Below, piece by piece: positions 51,734-60,091 of a DNA stretch of 64,000 nucleotides. The translations under genes and the position numbers were made by a program. The stretch comes from Acidaminococcus timonensis (GTDB lineage: Bacteria > Bacillota > Negativicutes > Acidaminococcales > Acidaminococcaceae): the NCBI RefSeq assembly GCF_900106585.1, contig NZ_FNWH01000006.1, positions 744,001-808,000 on the forward strand, given 5' to 3'. Every line of letters begins with the position of its first letter. The stretch's first letter is position 1. The notes beneath the pieces were generated by a model, which saw only the letters and a program-made list of their open reading frames with translations, ran no database searches and was not told where the DNA came from.

Positions 51734-52497
51734 ATGCGCCACTGCACGCTTACATCCAAACCTAAACCTGTATCGTGGAGTACCACTGGTCGCCAGAGGA
51801 GATTGTCGGACGGATCCAGTTGGAGCATGGCTGCCGTCTCCTCAGCGTTCCGACGATCTACCGCGCTATCCACGCAGGACTGCTGAACCCGCCAGGAGCT
51901 TCAGCGAAGTTCGTACTTCGGAAACTACGGCATCACGGGAAACGGCGTCACAAGAAAGGCAGCGAAGAACATCGTGGCAAGTTCGTCATATCGCACCCTA
52001 TCGAAGAGCGTCCTGCCAGTGCAGCGAACCGTTCCGTCCGTGGCCACTGGGAAGCGGATACTGTGGTGGGCAAGCAAGGAAAGGCATGCCTCGTCACACT
52101 GGTGGACCGGAAGAGCCGGTACTTGCTTGGTGGAAAAGCCATGAGACCGCCGCTGCAGTCAACAAGGTGATGTGTGAAGCGCTCTCTGGGCAGCCGCATC
52201 TGTCGGTTACGCCGGACCGACCGAGGAAAGGAATTCTCGAAACATGCTCAGCTCAGAAAGGAGCTGAAGCGTGTGACGTTCTACTTTCCTGCTCCGCACC
52301 ATTTATGGTAGCGCAGGACCAATGAAAACACCAATGGCCTTTTACGGGAGTTCTTCCCGAAGGGCAAAGGCATCACGGATACGCCAGAGGATTACATCCA
52401 ACGGAAGTACCATGAGCTGAACCTGCGCCCGAGGAAGTGCCTTGGCTACAAAACACCATATGAGGTCTATTTCTCAAAAGTGTCTCACTTAGCTTGA
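51734..52497 (+). pseudogene. IS30 family transposase, truncated and frameshifted
   Basis: After a start with AAAGGAGAGCCT upstream (ATG 51734) only a few codons fit before the frame shifts. The best-preserved part (51772-52143) reads VEYHWSPEEIVGRIQLEHG, HRGKFVISHPIEERP and the catalytic-domain block GHWEADTVVGKQGKACLVTL with its Asp (DDE). Frame changes near 52140 and 52320 follow, and the end is in a third frame: LREFFPKGKGITDTPEDYIQ up to TGA 52495-52497. The N-terminal HTH is deleted. The last bases before the stop (TTGACA, 52494-52499) look like a -35 box pointing to the autotransporter. Confidence 0.82.
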
Positions 52498-52542
52498 CAA
52501 TTCGTCGTACATAAAAAAATATAAAAACATGGAGGTATGCAT

Positions 52543-55053
52543 ATGAAGAACGGACGGAATTTGCGACGACTTATCTTGTTCAGTTTGGTTGCTGGTTGTA
52601 CACTGGGAGGATTAGGTAGCGGAGATGTGTATGCTAACGGATATCCCCCTTATGAACAGATTTTGTATATCAACGAAGATAATACGGTAACCCAGAATGA
52701 CAAAAATCCCAGCCTTACAGTAGATACGAGTGGATTGCTCAAGGATGGAAATTTTACGTATAATACAGGCGACAAGCTTTCAAAAGAAAAACGGGGCCTT
52801 ATCATCATGAATTCTAAGAAAGACCTGAATTCATATACTGTTCGTGCCACACTTGGAGCCGATTCGTCTAAGACCATGGCTGATTACGTAAAGAGTGATT
52901 ATCAGACTGTTTTGTTGGAACCGAAATACAATGGTGCTACGATTCGCGATGTGAATCTTCAGGTCGATGGATTGCTAGCCCATAAGTATGGCGGTGGTGT
53001 TGGCGTTTATGGCATTTATAGCTCAGGTGCTATGAGTCTTGATAATCTGACGATAAAGTCGGATTTAACAAATGCCATTAAAGACAACGGTATCGTCAAT
53101 ACCAATGCCTATTTCATCAACAAAGGGACCACTAAAATCGGCAATTTATGTATTGATACCAAACTGGATCCCAATAGCACGACGGGAGCCAGCATTGCAC
53201 ATAACGGCTTATATGCTGACCAGGGGGCCGTCATTAATGTCACGGGGAATACCTATATCAACGATTATATCGCCACGGGAACCCATGAAGGCTATGACAA
53301 TGAGTATGAAATCGATACTAAGGGAAACGTTAATACCATCAGCAAGAACGATGCCGTATCAGCTAAGCACGGTGACGGTTCGACGGTCAATATTAATGCC
53401 AACGAAGATGGAACCATCCTGAATCCGGAGAATACCGTCCAAATTTACGGTAACCTTGATGCAAAAAAAGGAACTATCCGCGTCGGCTTTTCTGGTAAAG
53501 ATTCCTATTGGTATGGTGCCGGTGTCGGCCTGATTAACTATGATGAAGCGACACAAACGTATGGTGATGTCCGCGGTGACAGCTGGCTGCAGGTTACGTT
53601 GGCCGATGGTGCCAAGTGGGTTCCCGACATTATGCTGCGCGGAAAAGATGAACAGGGGCTGGATACACGGAGCAATTATCTGAGTGCCATTACCCTCGAT
53701 AAAGGTGGCATCATTGATACGCATGCCTATAATGTCCATACTGAGGATAAGGATACAGTCAATAATCTGGTCCTGTATAACTTTAAATCCAATGAAGGGA
53801 CTTTCGTCATGGATGCCAGTGGGGCTAAAGTAAATAATGCTTATCGCAACGTGGGTACCGATTTCTTCACCATTAAAGATGGCTCGGGCCTGGTCTATGT
53901 CCAGCCAGCGGATATTTCTGCATTAAAAGGCGTCAGCCCTGATAATCCAGTCCGCTTTGCCGATGCCGCTACGGGCATTACTTTTAAAGCGATTACTAAA
54001 ACTTCGGATATTTCAGATGGGGCCCTGTTTGATTATACGCCGATCATTGATAAGAATATTGTGTCTGAACGGTTTGGGACTAACGGCAATGACTGGTATT
54101 TTGTCGATTATTCTGAAAATCCGACGGATAATATCAAGATTCCTGTAGCCGCTGCCTCTGCCGTACATGGTGATTTGTTATCGCACCGGAACATCGACAC
54201 ATTGAACCAGCGCCTGGGTGAACTGCGGGACTATAGTGACACGGAAGATGGTGTCTGGTTCCGCATGAAATCTGGGGAAACGGAATCGGATAAATATGGT
54301 CATTACAACTATCGTTGGAACTTCTATCAATTAGGGTATGACCGGACTGTGGCCGATAATCAGAATGGCAAATGGCATATCGGCGGAGCTTTCCACAGTA
54401 CGATGGGGGATGTAGACTTCCATCATGGCGATGGTGACATGCGTAGCTACGGTGGCTCCTTGTATGCCGGCTGGGCTGGCAGCAAAGGCCATTATATGGA
54501 TTATGTCTTGTCCTACAGCCATTATAACAACAAATACAATGTTTACCATGATGGCATGAAAGCGGCAGATGCAGACTATTCGGATCATGCCTGGATGGTT
54601 AGTGCCGAATATGGCCGTAAGTTCGACATGGGCGGTAAATGGTTCATCGAGCCGCAATCTCAGCTGGTATATGGCAAATCTGGTGGAAGCGACTATACGT
54701 TATCGAATGGTGTTAAAGTACATGATGATGGAGAAGACAGTCTGATTGGCAGACTGGGGTTCCGCCTGGGCAAATCTTTTGCTACTACAGCAAAAGGACA
54801 GGAACCCAACCAGATTTACTTAAAATTCAATGCTCTCCATGAATTTTCCGGAGATTGGGACATGGCCCTTTGGGGAACCGATGCCTCCTATTATCAGCAT
54901 TGTGATGGCGGAGATACGTGGTATACCTTTGGAATTGGTGGTAAAGTTTCCCTGACGGACAATACTGTTTTTTATGGAGACGTTGAAAAGTCTTTTGGTG
55001 GGGATGTAACAACAAAATGGCAATTCAATGCAGGACTTCGTTTCTTATGGTAA
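52543..55053 (+). CDS. Type V autotransporter with outer-membrane beta-barrel
   Basis: An 836-residue surface protein. A signal peptide (NGRNLRRLILFSLVAGCTLG, cleavage perhaps after VYA) is followed by a beta-helix-like passenger of about 520 residues made of short Asn/Gly/Asp-rich repeats (DNLTIKSDLTNAIKDNG, VINVTGNTYIND). The C-terminal ~280 residues are an autotransporter barrel: VWFRMKSGETESDKYGHYNY begins it, alternating strands follow, and it ends in the aromatic residue typical for BAM targeting (AGLRFLW). The start at 52543 follows GGAGG by 7 bases; ATG 52537 is too close. GC is lower than in the core. This shows that the host has an outer membrane. Confidence 0.93.
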   Translation: MKNGRNLRRLILFSLVAGCTLGGLGSGDVYANGYPPYEQILYINEDNTVTQNDKNPSLTVDTSGLLKDGNFTYNTGDKLSKEKRGLIIMNSKKDLNSYTVRATLGADSSKTMADYVKSDYQTVLLEPKYNGATIRDVNLQVDGLLAHKYGGGVGVYGIYSSGAMSLDNLTIKSDLTNAIKDNGIVNTNAYFINKGTTKIGNLCIDTKLDPNSTTGASIAHNGLYADQGAVINVTGNTYINDYIATGTHEGYDNEYEIDTKGNVNTISKNDAVSAKHGDGSTVNINANEDGTILNPENTVQIYGNLDAKKGTIRVGFSGKDSYWYGAGVGLINYDEATQTYGDVRGDSWLQVTLADGAKWVPDIMLRGKDEQGLDTRSNYLSAITLDKGGIIDTHAYNVHTEDKDTVNNLVLYNFKSNEGTFVMDASGAKVNNAYRNVGTDFFTIKDGSGLVYVQPADISALKGVSPDNPVRFADAATGITFKAITKTSDISDGALFDYTPIIDKNIVSERFGTNGNDWYFVDYSENPTDNIKIPVAAASAVHGDLLSHRNIDTLNQRLGELRDYSDTEDGVWFRMKSGETESDKYGHYNYRWNFYQLGYDRTVADNQNGKWHIGGAFHSTMGDVDFHHGDGDMRSYGGSLYAGWAGSKGHYMDYVLSYSHYNNKYNVYHDGMKAADADYSDHAWMVSAEYGRKFDMGGKWFIEPQSQLVYGKSGGSDYTLSNGVKVHDDGEDSLIGRLGFRLGKSFATTAKGQEPNQIYLKFNALHEFSGDWDMALWGTDASYYQHCDGGDTWYTFGIGGKVSLTDNTVFYGDVEKSFGGDVTTKWQFNAGLRFLW

Positions 55054-55151
55054 AGAAGCAATAAAGAAGAGACTGCCCCATCGCATAGGTGATGTGACCC
55101 TAAAAAGTTAGACCTTAATAACGAGATGGTTTTTACCGTCTCGTTACTTTT

Positions 55152-55997
55152 TTATGCTGCCTGCAAGGAAAGCCGGTATTTAACAGAACTTTTCCAGCCC
55201 AGTTTTTCCTTGATTCTTTGCTCGTTATAGTATTTGATATATCGTTCGATAGCGCCTTTTAATTCTTTGTAGCTGTAGTAGGTTACTCCGTAATATATTT
55301 CCTACTGCAGTAAGCCGAAGAAGTTTTCCATTACAGCGTTATCATGACAGTTGCCTTTTCGAGACATGCTCTGAAAAATTCGTTCGTTTTTTAGTCTTTT
55401 GGTATAGGATTTCATTTGGTATGCCCAGCCCTGATCGGAGTGAAATGTTCTTCGATACGGACAATCAGCAGTAATTTCGATTGCTTCGGCTTGAGCTTCC
55501 AGTATACTGTTAGCCGAAGGATATTTGGCTATTCCATAGCTGATGATTTCATTATTGAATATGTCCAGGAAAGGATCCAGATAAAGCTTGTGCAGGGTCA
55601 TGTGTCCCTGTGAATCTGCTTCGTAGTATTTGAATTCTGAAGTGTCGGTCGTAATCTTCTGGTGGGGGATATTCATCTCAAAACGACGATGTATCCTATT
55701 CGGAGCAACGGTTCCTACCTTACCCTTATAGGAGCTGTATTTACGGCTCCTCCGGGTAAAAGATGTTACCTGAAGGCTCAGTTTCTGCATGATACGTTGA
55801 ACTTTCTTCTTGTTTACGCATATCCCCTGTTTTTTTAGCTCACCGGTCATGCGCCGGTATCCATAATCTTTATGCTGACTGCGGATTTCCTGTATTTTGT
55901 TCCCTACTTCCTGGTCTGGATTCTCGCGGTCAAACCGTTTCTGCCAGTACATATAGGTTGCTTTGGGCATTTGCGTATAGGAGAGAATATCTTTCAA
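55152..55997 (-). pseudogene. IS3 orfB transposase with a premature amber stop
   Basis: The integrase-like orfB. LSYTQMPKATYMYWQKRF starts it, HKDYGYRRMTGELKKQGI and the DDE core follow (ITTDTSEFKYYEADSQGHMT, then HSDQGWAYQMKSY and GNCHDNAVMENFFG with the final Glu). A TAG occurs in frame just after FFGLLQ (55302-55304). The frame continues without loss with EIYYGVTYYSYKELKGAIER and the normal family ending to TAA at 55152-55154. All three catalytic acids are before the stop, but about 50 residues would be lost. Confidence 0.85.
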
Positions 55998-56272
55998 TTT
56001 GAATGCTCCTCGGAGACTGGAGATGATTTTCGCAACTCTCTCATTTTTGCTTCGTCCTCTAAACGCAGTCTCCTCGTTTCTTTTAAAAATGCATTCTCTA
56101 TACGAAGTTTAAGATTTTCATCCTCCAATTCCTGGACATGTTCCACACTGACGTCGACCATCGGTTGATGAACCTGTTTCTCTATTTTTTGGGTTTTTGA
56201 TTGGCTCAAAGTCTTTTTCCTACCTTTTTTATGTGACCGTAACGCATCCAGCCCCGCAATTTTAAATTCATT
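55994..56272 (-). pseudogene. IS3 orfA, 5' truncated
   Basis: Only the last about 93 residues of orfA remain, from VNEFKIAGLDALRSHKKGRK through a leucine-zipper-like helix (VEHVQELEDENLKLRIENAF) to EEHSN. The N-terminal helix-turn-helix is missing. The open frame runs on upstream of VNEF, but that DNA reads as hsdM on the other strand, so the true IS sequence starts at about 56272. It overlaps orfB by 4 bases (TTG start of orfB), as expected for IS3 frameshift expression. Confidence 0.8.
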
Positions 56273-56619
56273 GACCCGGCCTGTGGCACCTTTGGGTTCA
56301 TGATTGCGGCCCACGAATGTGCGGCAGCAGACGGACGATTTCTTCAGCCTGGATCAGGATACGGCCGATTTCGAAGCAGGGGATGCCTTCACCGGCTGCG
56401 AGCTGGTCCATGACACCCACCGGCTGGCTCTGATGAACGCCATGCTCCACGATATGAACGGTACCATCACCCTTGGGGACACCCTGTCCAGCCTGGGCGA
56501 AAGCTTCAAAGACTACGACCTGGTGCTGACGCCCCCTCCCTTCGGGACGAAGAAGGGAGGGGAGCGGGCCACCCGGGAAGACTTGACCTTCCCCACCAGC
56601 AACAAACAGCTGAACTTCT
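56273..56619 (+). pseudogene. Type I restriction-modification HsdM fragment
   Basis: The 115-codon piece starts exactly at the SAM-binding motif DPACGTFGFMIAAHE (56273-56317). A 2-base loss then shifts the frame and it goes on as VRQQTDDFFSLDQDTADFEA to LVLTPPPFGTKKGGERATRE and LTFPTSNKQLNF near 56619. The methylase catalytic motif NPPF is altered to PPPF. Both the N-terminal half and the C-terminal part are absent. So the methyltransferase is dead by truncation, frameshift and motif loss. Confidence 0.85.
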
Positions 56620-56641
56620 ACTCCTACAGTAATTGCAAAAG
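56620..56641 (+). pseudogene. HsdS fragment, left piece before the IS21 insertion
   Basis: Joined to hsdM by a deletion. The last bases ACAGTAATTGCAAAAG, when linked with the sequence after the IS21 and one copy of the duplication removed, restore the frame VIAKENDILLVCKGSGYGK of an HsdS specificity subunit. Confidence 0.65.
56636..56641 (+). repeat. IS21 target-site duplication, left copy
   Basis: CAAAAG, repeated at 59044-59049 on the other side of the element. Confidence 0.75.
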
Positions 56642-56657
56642 TGTGAATGTCAACCAA

Positions 56658-56743
56658 AAAGTGAGCCACTTGCTCACGAATTTTTGAGCCACTCATGCTC
56701 ATGAAAAAGTGAGCCACCTGCTCACGAATTTTTGAGCCACTTA
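56658..56743 (+). repeat. IS21 end repeats (IstA-binding-like)
   Basis: AAAAAGTGAGCCAC, TGCTCACGAATTTTTGAGCC and ACT occur twice in direct order, about 51 bases apart. The other end has GTGGCTCACTTTTT (58982-58995) and ATGGCTCACTTTT (59016-59028), the same blocks inverted. Confidence 0.8.
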
Positions 56744-57496
56744 AGCATTCGTCATCTTCTGTTTGCTGCTGTGCAAACGGTAAGACTGTCCATTCATATT
56801 TAAAACACTGGAGTGGTAGGTGAGCCGGTCGACCAATGCGGCAACCAGCGTCTCGCTGGCAAACATCTCCGTCCATTTGGAAAACTCCAGGTTTGTCGTA
56901 ATCACTGTACTGGCTCTTTCACTCCTTTCGGCAATCACTTTGAACAACATTTCAGATTCTTCCTGGTTGAATCTTGCATAACTTAATTCATCTATGAGCA
57001 GCAGGTCTGCTCCGCTCAAAGTTTTTTCCATCTTGCGCAACTGGTAATCATCATGGGCTTCACATAGCTCAGTTGCCAGCGTTGTGGCATTGCAGAAAAT
57101 GACCTTCCAGCCCAGCAGACAGGCTTTCACTCCAAGGGCTGTCATCAGATGTGTTTTCCCCGTCCCCGGATTACCGATCATCACCAGGTTCTCATGCCTC
57201 TTTATGAAATCGCAGCTTGCCAGCTGCTTCACATATTCAGGCCGAACATGTTCCAGCCTTGTGAGATCAAACTCTTCCAGGGTCTTGAGCATGGGAAAGT
57301 GCGCTCTCTTCAGCCTGCGTTGCTGCTGTTTTTCCTGACGGGATGCATATTCCCGCTTCATCAACCCGAGCACGAATTCTTCCAGGCTTTGTCCGGGGCG
57401 GAATTTTTCCGCTGGTTCACCGACGTCTTTGAAAGTGGGAAGTTTAAGCTGTTTCGCATAGAAACGGAGTGCTTCCTTTACACCTGCGTCCTGCAC
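56741..57496 (-). CDS. istB: IS21 helper ATPase IstB
   Basis: A 251-residue AAA+ ATPase of the DnaC/IstB group. An N-terminal helical part (about 1-90) is followed by Walker A VMIGNPGTGKTHLMTALG near residue 105 and Walker B LLLIDELSYARFN near 166, with the TSNLEFxxW-like sensor TTNLEFSKWTEMF and the arginine-rich end LVDRLTYHSSVLNM. It loads and regulates the IstA transposase. The start is GTG 57496, with GGAGGCACTAT before it, overlapping the istA end by 19 bases (IS21-type coupling). No defect is seen. Confidence 0.93.
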   Translation of the reverse strand: MQDAGVKEALRFYAKQLKLPTFKDVGEPAEKFRPGQSLEEFVLGLMKREYASRQEKQQQRRLKRAHFPMLKTLEEFDLTRLEHVRPEYVKQLASCDFIKRHENLVMIGNPGTGKTHLMTALGVKACLLGWKVIFCNATTLATELCEAHDDYQLRKMEKTLSGADLLLIDELSYARFNQEESEMLFKVIAERSERASTVITTNLEFSKWTEMFASETLVAALVDRLTYHSSVLNMNGQSYRLHSSKQKMTNA

Positions 57497-58920
57497 ATAG
57501 TGCCTCCTTCCTGTAAAAGCTGGTCATACATTGAAAGATCTGTCTGCTGCACTTTTACCGGGTCGGTAAGGATATGCGCTTTCCTGTCGGAAACCATAAA
57601 TTGCTCTTTGTGCTCCCAAAAAGCGTTCTCTCCGTCGGCAGCACATAGCCGCAGAATCTCAACCAGCTGTTCGCTGCTGAATGCATTGGTCTCCAGGAAC
57701 TGTAGCAGGGCAGCACTGAGGTTCTGCCGTACCGGTTTTGCTTCCAGGATGCTGCGCGGCTTGTATTCCAGCAACGGCAGATAATGCGCAAGTTTCAGAA
57801 TCTGCTGGTTTTGCCCATAGTTTCTGGCGTGTTCAGCAATCAGTTCCCCCTTGGCAAAGATCCGAATCTGTTCAGCATAGGCTCGCACCGTGACCTCCTG
57901 TCCCACATATTTCACGGGCACAGAATAATCGTTAGCGACGAATCGGACAACAGAAAAGGGTGTTACTCGGCAGACTGCTGCTCTGCTTGCATCAAAAGGG
58001 CTGCCCGGCAGTGGGCAGAGACGTTTCTGGTCTTCCAGGAGCAGATCCTTTACAGGGTTCTCCCGTCCAGGGATTTTATGCGTATTCGCATACACCTTGC
58101 ATTTATCCAGCAGGAGTCTGTTCAATTCGTCCAGCGCATCTACTCTGGGTACAGGGACAAAGACATTCCGGCGGACCCAGCCTACGAGATTCTCCACCAG
58201 TCCTTTTTCATTTCCACTCCGGACATTGCAGAAAACGGTATGGAAGCAATAATGGGCTGCAAATGCTTCATACTTTTCCTGGGCAATGGCTTCTTTGCCA
58301 CCTTTTTCCTTAACGGCTACCCGGTCATTGTCAAAAATGACCTTAGCAGGGACGCCCCCAAAGAATTCCAGAGCTTTTCTCAATGCTTCAAGTAAAGCTT
58401 CCGTATTCTTCCTGCGGAAACAGACCACGAAAGGAGCACAGCTGTAGCAAAGGCGGGCACAAAAGAAATTGACTTTAGTACGCACTCCTTTGAGGTAAAC
58501 CACAGCTTCACCCCAATCAATCTGCATCGCATCACCTGGAAGGTGAGCCAAAGGGACGAAGGCTTCCTGAAGATTGCCACGTAACAGATGAACGCAGCGC
58601 CGGACTGTGCTTGCACCTCCTGTAAATCCAGTTTCTTCTACCAGGCGGTCATAAATCCGCTTGGCTGTGTGGTGCTGCTTCTTATTGGGTTCTTTCGCAT
58701 CTTCATCCAGACAGCTCTGGATGAATCGAGTCACCTCCTCTGTAATCACTGCAGATGTCCGATGATATTCGCAGCGGATGCCCGGGAGTGCATTTCCTTT
58801 GCAATACTTGGCCACAGTATTACGGGAGATATGCATTTCTCTGGCAATCTGGCGGATAGATTTTCCATCGCGAATGTACATCTGGCGAATTTGACCATAA
58901 TCTTTCATAGTGATGACCAT
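57478..58920 (-). CDS. istA: IS21 transposase IstA
   Basis: A 480-residue transposase. The N-terminal helix-turn-helix is DGKSIRQIAREMHISRNTVA near residue 20, and the integrase core starts with DAMQIDWGEAVVYLKGVRTK near residue 128, then ARKVIFDNDRVAVK-like VPAKVIFDNDRVAVKEKGGK near 194 and NVRSGNEKGLVENLVGWVRR near 233, giving the DDE acids. The start at ATG 58920 is assumed; ATG 58908 is also possible. The gene overlaps istB. Complete and without stops. Confidence 0.92.
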   Translation of the reverse strand: MVITMKDYGQIRQMYIRDGKSIRQIAREMHISRNTVAKYCKGNALPGIRCEYHRTSAVITEEVTRFIQSCLDEDAKEPNKKQHHTAKRIYDRLVEETGFTGGASTVRRCVHLLRGNLQEAFVPLAHLPGDAMQIDWGEAVVYLKGVRTKVNFFCARLCYSCAPFVVCFRRKNTEALLEALRKALEFFGGVPAKVIFDNDRVAVKEKGGKEAIAQEKYEAFAAHYCFHTVFCNVRSGNEKGLVENLVGWVRRNVFVPVPRVDALDELNRLLLDKCKVYANTHKIPGRENPVKDLLLEDQKRLCPLPGSPFDASRAAVCRVTPFSVVRFVANDYSVPVKYVGQEVTVRAYAEQIRIFAKGELIAEHARNYGQNQQILKLAHYLPLLEYKPRSILEAKPVRQNLSAALLQFLETNAFSSEQLVEILRLCAADGENAFWEHKEQFMVSDRKAHILTDPVKVQQTDLSMYDQLLQEGGTMCRTQV

Positions 58921-59043
58921 CCTAACATCAATCCCCTTAGAATCAAATTACTGACTCTAGTATAGGGGAACTTGTTTCAGAGTGGCTCACTTTTTCATGA
59001 GCATTTAGATCTTAAATGGCTCACTTTTATATTAGCATTCACA

Positions 59044-59049
59044 CAAAAG
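59044..59049 (+). repeat. IS21 target-site duplication, right copy
   Basis: CAAAAG, same as 56636-56641. Confidence 0.75.
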
Positions 59050-59341
59050 AAAATGACATATTATTAGTATGTAAAGGATCAGGATATGGAAAGGTCTGTA
59101 TAGCAGATTTTCAAGAGGCACATATTGCAAGGCAAATTATGGCTTTTCGTCCCAATGCTTTCATAAACAATCGTTTCTTGTACTACTATCTACAAAACAT
59201 GTATAAGACTCTCCGTAAGTTGTTTTAAATTTAAACATTACTTTACCACCATTAGATGAACAACAAAAGATTGTGCAATTTTTAGACCGATTTGATAGAC
59301 AGAATGATAAAGTAAATATTTTGACTCAGCCTGACTACTGA
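59044..59341 (+). pseudogene. Type I R-M specificity subunit HsdS, C-terminal remnant
   Basis: The frame after the IS21 reads ENDILLVCKGSGYGKVCIAD and FQEAHIARQIMAFRPNAFIN, the conserved end of an HsdS target-recognition domain. It stops near 59228. The distal coiled-coil start NITLPPLDEQQKIVQFLDRF and DRQNDKVNILTQ lies in a different frame (about 59233-59341), so there is a frameshift around 59225. Upstream, the rest of hsdS is deleted up to hsdM. With no hsdR seen, the R-M system is wholly lost in this window. Confidence 0.82.
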
Positions 59342-59362
59342 CCAGTGACTAAAGACTAGTGA
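59331..59362 (+). repeat. Degenerate TAGTGAC composite repeat
   Basis: CTGACTACTGACCAGTGACT then AAAGACTAGTGA. It is the same repeat as at 20147 and 43107, again ending directly at a hairpin (59364-59394). Confidence 0.65.
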
Positions 59363-59363
59363 T

Positions 59364-59394
59364 GGGGATGTGAAAATCATTTTTTCACATCCCC
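59364..59394. terminator. Hairpin between the hsdS remnant and def
   Basis: GGGGATGTGAAAA (59364-59376) pairs with TTTTCACATCCCC (59382-59394), then ATTTTT. It is best oriented as a plus-strand terminator and also lies just behind the 3' end of def. Confidence 0.8.
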
Positions 59395-59399
59395 ATTTT

Positions 59400-59810
59400 T
59401 CAAATCAAAATCCCCGCCAGATGGTCCACCTCGTGCTGGATGATCTGGGCCGGGAACCCGGTGAATTTCAGCGTCTGCGGCTTGAAATCCATGTCCTGGA
59501 ATTCCACTTCGATTTCCCGGTACCGCGTGGTTTTCCGCTCGCCGGAAAGGGACAGACACCCTTCCGACGTTTCGTAGGGGCCTTTCTGTTTGGTGATCTT
59601 CGGGTTGAACATCACCATGTCCATCAGCCCCAGGTTCACCACAATGATGCATTTGGCCACCCCGATCATATTGGCTGCCATGCCCACACATTCTTCCCGG
59701 TGAGCTTTCAGGGTTTCCAGAAGGTCGATGGCTACTGGTTTATCCAGAGGGGAAGCAGGCAGGGATTTCTGTTGCAGGAAATACTCGTCACGCATGATTT
59801 CACGAATCAT
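59400..59810 (-). CDS. def: Peptide deformylase
   Basis: A 136-residue metalloenzyme that removes the formyl group from nascent proteins. Motif 1 is divergent (GMAANMIGVAKCI near residue 43, where GxGLAAxQ is usual), motif 2 is SEGCLSLSGE with the metal Cys near residue 84, and motif 3 is QIIQHEVDHLAGIL with both His ligands near 125. The length corresponds to the short forms in Firmicutes, so it may be a second deformylase beside a main one. The start at 59810 follows CGGAGGTCTTTCTCT. It lies on the minus strand between the accessory region and a smaller one. Confidence 0.92.
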   Translation of the reverse strand: MIREIMRDEYFLQQKSLPASPLDKPVAIDLLETLKAHREECVGMAANMIGVAKCIIVVNLGLMDMVMFNPKITKQKGPYETSEGCLSLSGERKTTRYREIEVEFQDMDFKPQTLKFTGFPAQIIQHEVDHLAGILI

Positions 59811-60091
59811 AGAGAAAGACCTCCGTTACTGATCAAATTTGCTACCATTGTACCATAGTTGTCCTTCCTAAAGGGGAACACAATCAGAAATATGCTATAA
59901 TATTTATATTCCAGTTTATGAACCGCTGATTCTAGGAGGTATATGAGACGAACACAATGGACAGGACACACACGACGGTTGTCATCGTGCATAACGGTGT
60001 GTTTGAGTACACTATGAATCAGATTGGCTGGTCGTATTATATTCGTAATGGCGGGTACTACTATTGATTGTGAACTAGCGGGGGCAGGGAA
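59811..60091. other. Divergent gap between def and the ACT-domain gene
   Basis: It holds a TTGTCC palindrome copy (59857-59881), a plus-strand -10 box TATAAT (59896-59901) and a ribosome-like AGGAGG (59935-59940). After that are a 24-codon frame (ATG 59944) and a 36-codon frame (59957-60067, starting MDRTHTTVVIVHNG). Neither small frame is well supported. On the minus strand TGG-TACAAT near 59845 could be the def promoter. Confidence 0.5.
59857..59881. repeat. TTGTCCTTCC...GGGGAACACAA palindrome family copy
   Basis: TTGTCCTTCCTAAAGGGGAA then CACAA. It resembles 42487-42521 and 45309-45335, and lies in the def upstream region. Confidence 0.65.

Larger units (their letters stand above)
55095..56272 (-). 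mobile_element. IS3 family (IS150-like) element, truncated at its orfA end
   Basis: One terminal repeat is visible at 55095-55113 (TGACCCTAAAAAGTTAGAC), a form typical of IS150-group elements. The two transposase frames read on the minus strand. The orfA end stops abruptly at about 56272, where hsdM sequence starts without any IS terminal repeat, so the 5' part of the element has been deleted together with part of hsdM. A hairpin (AACGAGATGG...CCGTCTCGTT, about 55120-55145) lies between the IS end and orfB. Confidence 0.82.
56642..59043 (-). mobile_element. IS21 family element, apparently intact
   Basis: Ends read TGTGAATG (56642-56649) and CATTCACA (59036-59043), in inverse orientation. The inner ends carry repeated AAAAAGTGAGCCAC blocks on both sides, the multiple IstA-binding sites typical for IS21. 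istA and istB lie on the minus strand and are both complete. A 6-bp duplication CAAAAG flanks it. This looks like the most recent insertion in the accessory region because it is intact while the others are decayed. Confidence 0.92.

Noticed and set aside
56641-56743. Direct repeats that could be taken for a small CRISPR array
   Set aside because: Only two copies, identical spacing inside the left end of an IS21 element and matching inverted copies at its right end; they are transposase-binding repeats.
59957-60067. A 36-codon frame starting MDRTHTTVVIVHNG
   Set aside because: The AGGAGG upstream is 16 bases away and better placed for another ATG whose frame ends quickly; no homologue recognised. 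Not listed as a gene.
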